Below are positions 60,267-64,000 of a stretch of 64,000 nucleotides of DNA, one piece after another. The notes beneath the pieces were generated by a model. That model made no database searches. It saw only the letters and a program-made list of their open reading frames with translations, and had not been told where the DNA came from. Numbering within the stretch: the stretch's first letter is position 1; every line of letters starts with the position of its first letter. The DNA is from Bacteroidia bacterium. GTDB taxonomy: Bacteria; Bacteroidota; Bacteroidia; 2-12-FULL-35-15. The stretch is taken from contig JAURXZ010000006.1 in the NCBI GenBank assembly GCA_030654175.1, positions 186,001 through 250,000 on the forward strand, read 5' to 3'. Both the position numbers and the translations under genes were made by a program.

Positions 60267-61133
60267 TTAGTTTATCTTTCTTCTTGGTTTTTTAGCAGTA
60301 CCTGCAGCAGTTTTTGCAGCTGTTGCAACACCACCTTCTTCGTCAGTAGTTTTGAATTTAGCATCAACACTTAACTTTTCAGCTTCATCGCGTGATGTTT
60401 TACCACCTTCTTTTTCTTCAGTTGCAGTGTTTTCTTTATCTACTTTACGCTCAGCTAAACCTTCTTCAATTGCTTTTGCGATGATACCTGTAATTAAAAT
60501 GATAGATGTAGAAGCATCATCATTTGCAGGGATAGCATAATCAACAGCGTTAGGATCGGAGTTAGTATCAACAATAGCAAATGTAGGGATGTTCAAACGT
60601 TTTGCTTCAGCCACTGCGATATGTTCTTTAGAAATATCAACAATAAATAATGCTGCAGGCAAACGTGTTAGATCAACAATACTACCTAAGTTGGTTTCTA
60701 ATTTTGCGCGTTCACGTGAAATTTGTAATTTTTCTTTTTTAGAAATATTTGCAAACGTTCCATCAGTTGCCATTTTATCAATAGTAGCCATTTTTTTAAC
60801 AGCTTTACGGATAGTAGCAAAGTTGGTAAGCATACCACCCGGCCAACGCTCAGTAACATAAGGCATACCAATTGCTTTTACTTTATCGGCAACAATATCT
60901 TTAGCTTGTTTTTTAGTAGCTACAAATAAAATTTTCTTACCTGATTTTGCAATTTGTTTCAAAGCTTCAGCAGCTTCGTTTATTTTTACAACAGTTTTAT
61001 TTAAATCGATAATATGAATACCGTTTTTTTCAGTAAATATATATGGAGCCATTGCCGGATTCCATTTTCTTTTTAAGTGACCAAAGTGTGATCCTGCCTC
61101 TAATAATTCAGTAAAATTTGTTCTTGATGACAT
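60267..61133 (-). CDS. rpsB: 30S ribosomal protein S2 with long charged tail
   Basis: I start at the ATG at 61133 (MSSRTNFTELLEAGSHFGHLKRKWNPAMAPYIFTEKNGIHIIDL), the usual S2 start; a longer frame to 61217 adds 28 unrelated residues. The S2 core is complete (SGKKILFVATKKQAKDIVADKVKAIGMPYVTERWPGGMLTNFATIRKAVKKM). From about residue 225 there is a Lys/Glu-rich tail of ~60 residues (KVDKENTATEEKEGGKTSRDEAEKL ... AAGTAKKPRRKIN), as often in Bacteroidota S2. Confidence 0.95.
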   Translation of the reverse strand: MSSRTNFTELLEAGSHFGHLKRKWNPAMAPYIFTEKNGIHIIDLNKTVVKINEAAEALKQIAKSGKKILFVATKKQAKDIVADKVKAIGMPYVTERWPGGMLTNFATIRKAVKKMATIDKMATDGTFANISKKEKLQISRERAKLETNLGSIVDLTRLPAALFIVDISKEHIAVAEAKRLNIPTFAIVDTNSDPNAVDYAIPANDDASTSIILITGIIAKAIEEGLAERKVDKENTATEEKEGGKTSRDEAEKLSVDAKFKTTDEEGGVATAAKTAAGTAKKPRRKIN

Positions 61134-61231
61134 TGAGTCTTTATTTATGATTATTAATACTTTGTTTGATAGATGTTTCTTATATAAAAGTATGAAATCA
61201 ATTTTCATTGATCTCATACTCCCAGATAATA

Positions 61232-61618
61232 TTAACGCTTGCTAAATTGGAAACGTTTACGGGCCTTTTTCTGACCAGGTTTTTTACGTTCAACCATTTT
61301 AGGATTACGAGTCATTAAACCGTCTACTTTTAATAGTGGCTTGTGATTCGTATCAATTTCTACTAAAGCACGGGCAATTGCTAAACGTACAGCTTCTGCC
61401 TGACCTGTTACCCCGCCCCCCTTTACATTTACTTTTACATCAAATTCACCTAACGTTTTTGTAACGCTGAATGCTTGAGTAACTTTATATTGTAAAGCAG
61501 ATGTTGTGAAATAAGCCTTGTAATCTTTGTGGTTGATTACAATGTTGCCAGTTCCTTTTTGCACATAAACACGTGCTACAGCGGTTTTTCTTCTACCAAG
61601 AGTATTTGCTACTTCCAT
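61232..61618 (-). CDS. rpsI: 30S ribosomal protein S9
   Basis: 128 residues. LGRRKTAVARVYVQKGTGNIVINHKDYKAYF at the N-terminus and the basic C-terminus VERKKPGQKKARKRFQFSKR, whose last residues contact tRNA in the P site. It lies 4 bp after rplM, the normal gene pair. Confidence 0.97.
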   Translation of the reverse strand: MEVANTLGRRKTAVARVYVQKGTGNIVINHKDYKAYFTTSALQYKVTQAFSVTKTLGEFDVKVNVKGGGVTGQAEAVRLAIARALVEIDTNHKPLLKVDGLMTRNPKMVERKKPGQKKARKRFQFSKR

Positions 61619-61622
61619 TGTT

Positions 61623-62078
61623 TTATTTAATTGTATTTAATTTAATTTCTTTTGGTTGTTGTGCTGCGTGTGGATGCTCTGCACCTGCATAAATATAAAC
61701 GTTGCGTCTTAACGCATCACCTAATTTATTTTTTGGTAACATACCACTAACTGCCATTCTGATAACCTCAGTCGGTTTTCTTGCTAACAACTCTTTAGGA
61801 GTAGCAAAACGTTGTCCGCCCGGGTAACCTGTGTGGCGCACATATTCTTTATCAGTTAATTTGTTGCCGGTTAATTTTACTTTTTCAGCATTAATAATGA
61901 TAACATTATCACCAGTATCAACGTGAGGAGTAAAGTTAGTTTTATCTTTACCTCTTAGGATAAAGGCTGCTTTTGAACTCAAACGACCAAGTATTTGATC
62001 TTCGGCATCTATTAACACCCATCCTTTGTTTACAGTCTCTTTACTTGCTGAAACCGTTTTGTAACTAATTGCTTCCAC
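61623..62078 (-). CDS. rplM: 50S ribosomal protein L13
   Basis: 151 residues. Family motifs WVLIDAEDQILGRLSSKAAFILRGKDKTNFTPHVDTGDNVIIINAEKVKLTGNK and RHTGYPGG ... MAVSGMLPKNKLGDALRRNVYIYAGAEHPHAAQQP. First gene of the rplM-rpsI-rpsB-tsf operon; about 560 bp of repeats and AT-rich sequence lie upstream. Confidence 0.97.
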   Translation of the reverse strand: MEAISYKTVSASKETVNKGWVLIDAEDQILGRLSSKAAFILRGKDKTNFTPHVDTGDNVIIINAEKVKLTGNKLTDKEYVRHTGYPGGQRFATPKELLARKPTEVIRMAVSGMLPKNKLGDALRRNVYIYAGAEHPHAAQQPKEIKLNTIK

Positions 62079-62393
62079 TGTATTTAGTATTAATTTATAT
62101 TCTTAAATTTCCAAAATTATTTAATTCGGGACGCGAAGATAGGTAGATTTTTTATTCCCGACAAACTAATTTACAAATAATTGTTGAAAACTATATTTTA
62201 AACCTGTTTTGATCGTATTTTCCTTAAAAAGAAGAAATTGGGAGAATTTGGAAGTCGAAATACTCAATTCTGTCAACATTACCCCTGCTTTACGTTGCAA
62301 GTCCGCGCTCCACGCAAAAAAGCCAACCTTTGGCGTGCTTTCCACTACAATCAGGCTTAATTTATCAAAAGTATCGTTTCTTAAGGGATACTA

Positions 62394-62487
62394 TGCGTTA
62401 GGGATTGCAACGTAAATCCTTTTCTGTTTAGAAAAGATTGAAGTGGAAAGCCCGCCCCTTTCTTCTTTAAGAAAGGGGAACGCCCAA
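62394..62487 (-). repeat. dispersed ~95-bp repeat, copy 2
   Basis: Reverse-complement copy of 37995-38090 (GCGTTAGGGATTGCAACGTA, AAATCCTTTTCTG, AAGCCCGCCCCTTTCTTCTT, AAGAAAGGGGAACGCCC). It lies in the 567-bp gap between rplM and hemA. No gene is visible in this gap. Confidence 0.8.
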
Positions 62488-62645
62488 ATAAACCTTAAAC
62501 TGAGCAAAGTCATAATTCCTCAGTGGCCTTAGTGCCTCAATGATAAAAGCTCCCCCCACCTATTAAGAATCGTTCTAAACTAAACTCCTGACAATTCCAT
62601 GACAATAAGCTCCGAAATAGAGGGGATATTTGTAAAGACAAAAAA

Positions 62646-63887
62646 ATGCCCCTGGTGAATAAAGTTAAAATTATAGCGTTTACCCACAAAATTACCGACA
62701 TTAACGATATCGGTAAACTTCATATTGAAGAAAATGCTTTACAAGGTCGCTTAGCTTTTTTGAAGCAGGAAGCCGATCTTGATGAATTATTATACCTGTC
62801 TACCTGTAACCGTGTTGAATTTATGCTATCCAACAACGAAAGCGTAAATACTACTTACCTTAAAAAATTCTTCACTGCATTTAATCCTGTTTGGAATGAG
62901 TCTGAAATTAACTGGGCAATAGAAAACGCACAGGTGTTTGAAGGCGATGATGCCTTGCGTCATTTATTTAATGTAGCATCATCAATAGATTCATTGGTAG
63001 TTGGAGAACGTGAAATTATTACCCAGGTTCGTAATGCTTATGAGAAATGCAGCGAATTTAATTTAACCGGGGACTTAATTCGTTTGGCGATCAAAAAAAC
63101 TGTGGAAACAGCAAAAGACGTTTACACGCATACTAATATTGCCCGTAATCCTGTATCTGTAGTATCATTGGCATACCGTAAATTGCGTGAGCTAAATGTA
63201 AAACAAGATGCACGTTTTTTAATTATTGGTTCCGGTGTTACCAATACCACCATGGCTAAATATTTGAAAAAACATAAATTTGCCAACTTCACTATATTTA
63301 ACCGCACCTTGGCAAATGCACAAAAATTAGCTGAAGAATTAAACGGTACCGCGTATACACTTTCTGAATTAAAGAACTACACTAAAGGTTTTGATATTAT
63401 TGTTACCTGTACCGGTGCTTCCGAAAGCATTATCACTTCTGAAATTTACAAGAGTTTAGTTGGTGAAGACAGATCTAAAAAAGTAGTGATCGACCTTGCT
63501 ATCCCTAATGATCTTGATGCTGAAATATTAAATAATTATGATGTTAATTTAATTGCGATCAACAATTTACAGGAAGTTGCAAAAGAAAATTTACAAGCAC
63601 GTGAGCAGGAATTGCACGCTTGCGGAACCATCATCGAAAAAAATATTATTGAATTCAAACAACTTTTAAAAACACGTAAAGTTGAGCTGGCAATGAGTGA
63701 AGTGCCTAAGAAAATGAAAGAGATCAGGGAAACTGCGAATGAGGTTTTTGCAAAAGAAATATTGAGTTTGGATTCCGGATCAAAAGAGGTATTGGATAAG
63801 ATCTTATCCTATATGGAAAAAAAATACATTAGCGTACCAATGAAAATGGCGAAAGCAATTTTGATTGAAGATATAAAAAATAACTAA
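62646..63887 (+). CDS. hemA: glutamyl-tRNA reductase
   Basis: 413 residues. Reduces glutamyl-tRNA to glutamate-1-semialdehyde, the first step of C5-pathway heme synthesis. The catalytic cysteine is C54 in LLYLSTCNRVEFML. The NADPH domain contains FLIIGSGVTNTTMAKYLKKHKFANFTIFNRT, and VVGEREIITQVRNAYEKCSE is the conserved catalytic-domain helix. The C-terminal dimerisation domain follows (KMKEIRETANEVFAKEILSLDSGSKEVLDKILSYMEKKYISVPMK). Other heme genes would lie downstream of the window. Transcribed away from the ribosomal operon. Confidence 0.95.
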   Translation: MPLVNKVKIIAFTHKITDINDIGKLHIEENALQGRLAFLKQEADLDELLYLSTCNRVEFMLSNNESVNTTYLKKFFTAFNPVWNESEINWAIENAQVFEGDDALRHLFNVASSIDSLVVGEREIITQVRNAYEKCSEFNLTGDLIRLAIKKTVETAKDVYTHTNIARNPVSVVSLAYRKLRELNVKQDARFLIIGSGVTNTTMAKYLKKHKFANFTIFNRTLANAQKLAEELNGTAYTLSELKNYTKGFDIIVTCTGASESIITSEIYKSLVGEDRSKKVVIDLAIPNDLDAEILNNYDVNLIAINNLQEVAKENLQAREQELHACGTIIEKNIIEFKQLLKTRKVELAMSEVPKKMKEIRETANEVFAKEILSLDSGSKEVLDKILSYMEKKYISVPMKMAKAILIEDIKNN

Positions 63888-63930
63888 TTTTACTTCCTTA
63901 GAGGCATTCTCAAATTCAATTGCCCCCATC

Positions 63931-64000
63931 AATGTTATGCTGAGCGAAACCGAAGCATCTTGTAAATCAATAAAAAGATTTCTCGACTCCGCTCGAAATG
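63931..64000 (+). repeat. dispersed hairpin repeat, cut by window end
   Basis: GTTATGCTGAGCGAAACCGA, AGCATCTTGTAA and GATTTCTCGACTCCGCTCGA are the two arms of a very common repeat in Bacteroidota and other genomes (ATGCTGAGC ... GCTCGAAATG). Only part is in the window. Confidence 0.6.

Noticed and set aside
61134-61217. N-terminal extension of ribosomal protein S2
   Set aside because: The extra 28 residues do not resemble S2; the ATG at 61133 matches the conserved start.
1-64000. Integron integrase, other tyrosine recombinase, reverse transcriptase, tRNA or rRNA genes
   Set aside because: I looked for them on both strands and saw none, so the arrays lack a local recombinase and the four-helix-bundle gene is not part of a retroelement here.

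Overview
The window is chromosomal DNA of a Bacteroidota bacterium. The evidence is AT-rich sequence, promoters of the TTG / TAnnTTTG type, many secreted proteins ending in a type IX secretion (T9SS) C-terminal domain, SprB-type repeats, a cluster of FKBP lipoproteins next to a DHH phosphoesterase and ndk (the usual setting of gldI), a long NusB, and the order nusB / DUF1573 / yajC / ybbR. I cannot name the genus from the sequence.

Layout. (1) 1-10,080 is an accessory region made of single-gene units separated by long hairpins, with an IS4-type transposase remnant and T9SS genes. (2) 10,130-17,250 holds frr, pyrH, a T9SS/Lcl surface-protein pair, ybbR, yajC, a DUF1573 lipoprotein and nusB, all on the minus strand. 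(3) 17,396-31,350 holds an amino-acid dehydrogenase, an ABC exporter, a PUR-domain protein, and a TetR-controlled stretch with a membrane protein, a lipoprotein, a CoA-disulfide-reductase-like rhodanese fusion and a TolC/HlyD/RND efflux operon interrupted by a four-helix-bundle mobile unit. (4) 31,676-43,217 holds small genes, four FKBP-type prolyl isomerases in a row, a DHH phosphoesterase, ndk, pheT and a membrane MutS-like ATPase. (5) 43,240-54,450 holds a PAS histidine kinase with a STAS-like protein, a giant SprB-repeat adhesin, small genes, a frameshifted DUF2200 gene, an HTH-pentapeptide regulator, a GC-richer FAD monooxygenase and a FISUMP protein abutting a T9SS remnant. (6) 54,458-59,213 is a second array of hairpin-bounded single genes. 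(7) 59,300-64,000 holds the rplM-rpsI-rpsB-tsf operon and hemA.

The main finding is that both accessory regions look like integron-type gene cassette arrays without a visible integrase. Each hairpin starts with an element ending in AAC and ends with an element starting in GTT. In most units the sequence at the left end is the exact reverse complement of the start of the hairpin closing the same unit (for example GTTATGGGC at 913 and GCCCATAAC at 1566; GTTGGTGGC at 55692 and GCCACCAAC at 57396; GTTATATGC at 58371 and GCATATAAC at 59165). That rule is expected if each unit once existed as a circle carrying one attC-like site. The cores do not fit the classical GTTRRRY / RYYYAAC consensus strictly, so this may be a divergent cassette family. 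The two largest hairpins also carry a conserved Bacteroidota-type promoter, and a shared degenerate repeat of about 62 bp follows genes in both arrays. The right end of each array lies next to the terminator of a translation-factor operon (frr and tsf).

All coordinates were read by eye; no homology search was run. Product names rest on motifs and on recognised family sequence.
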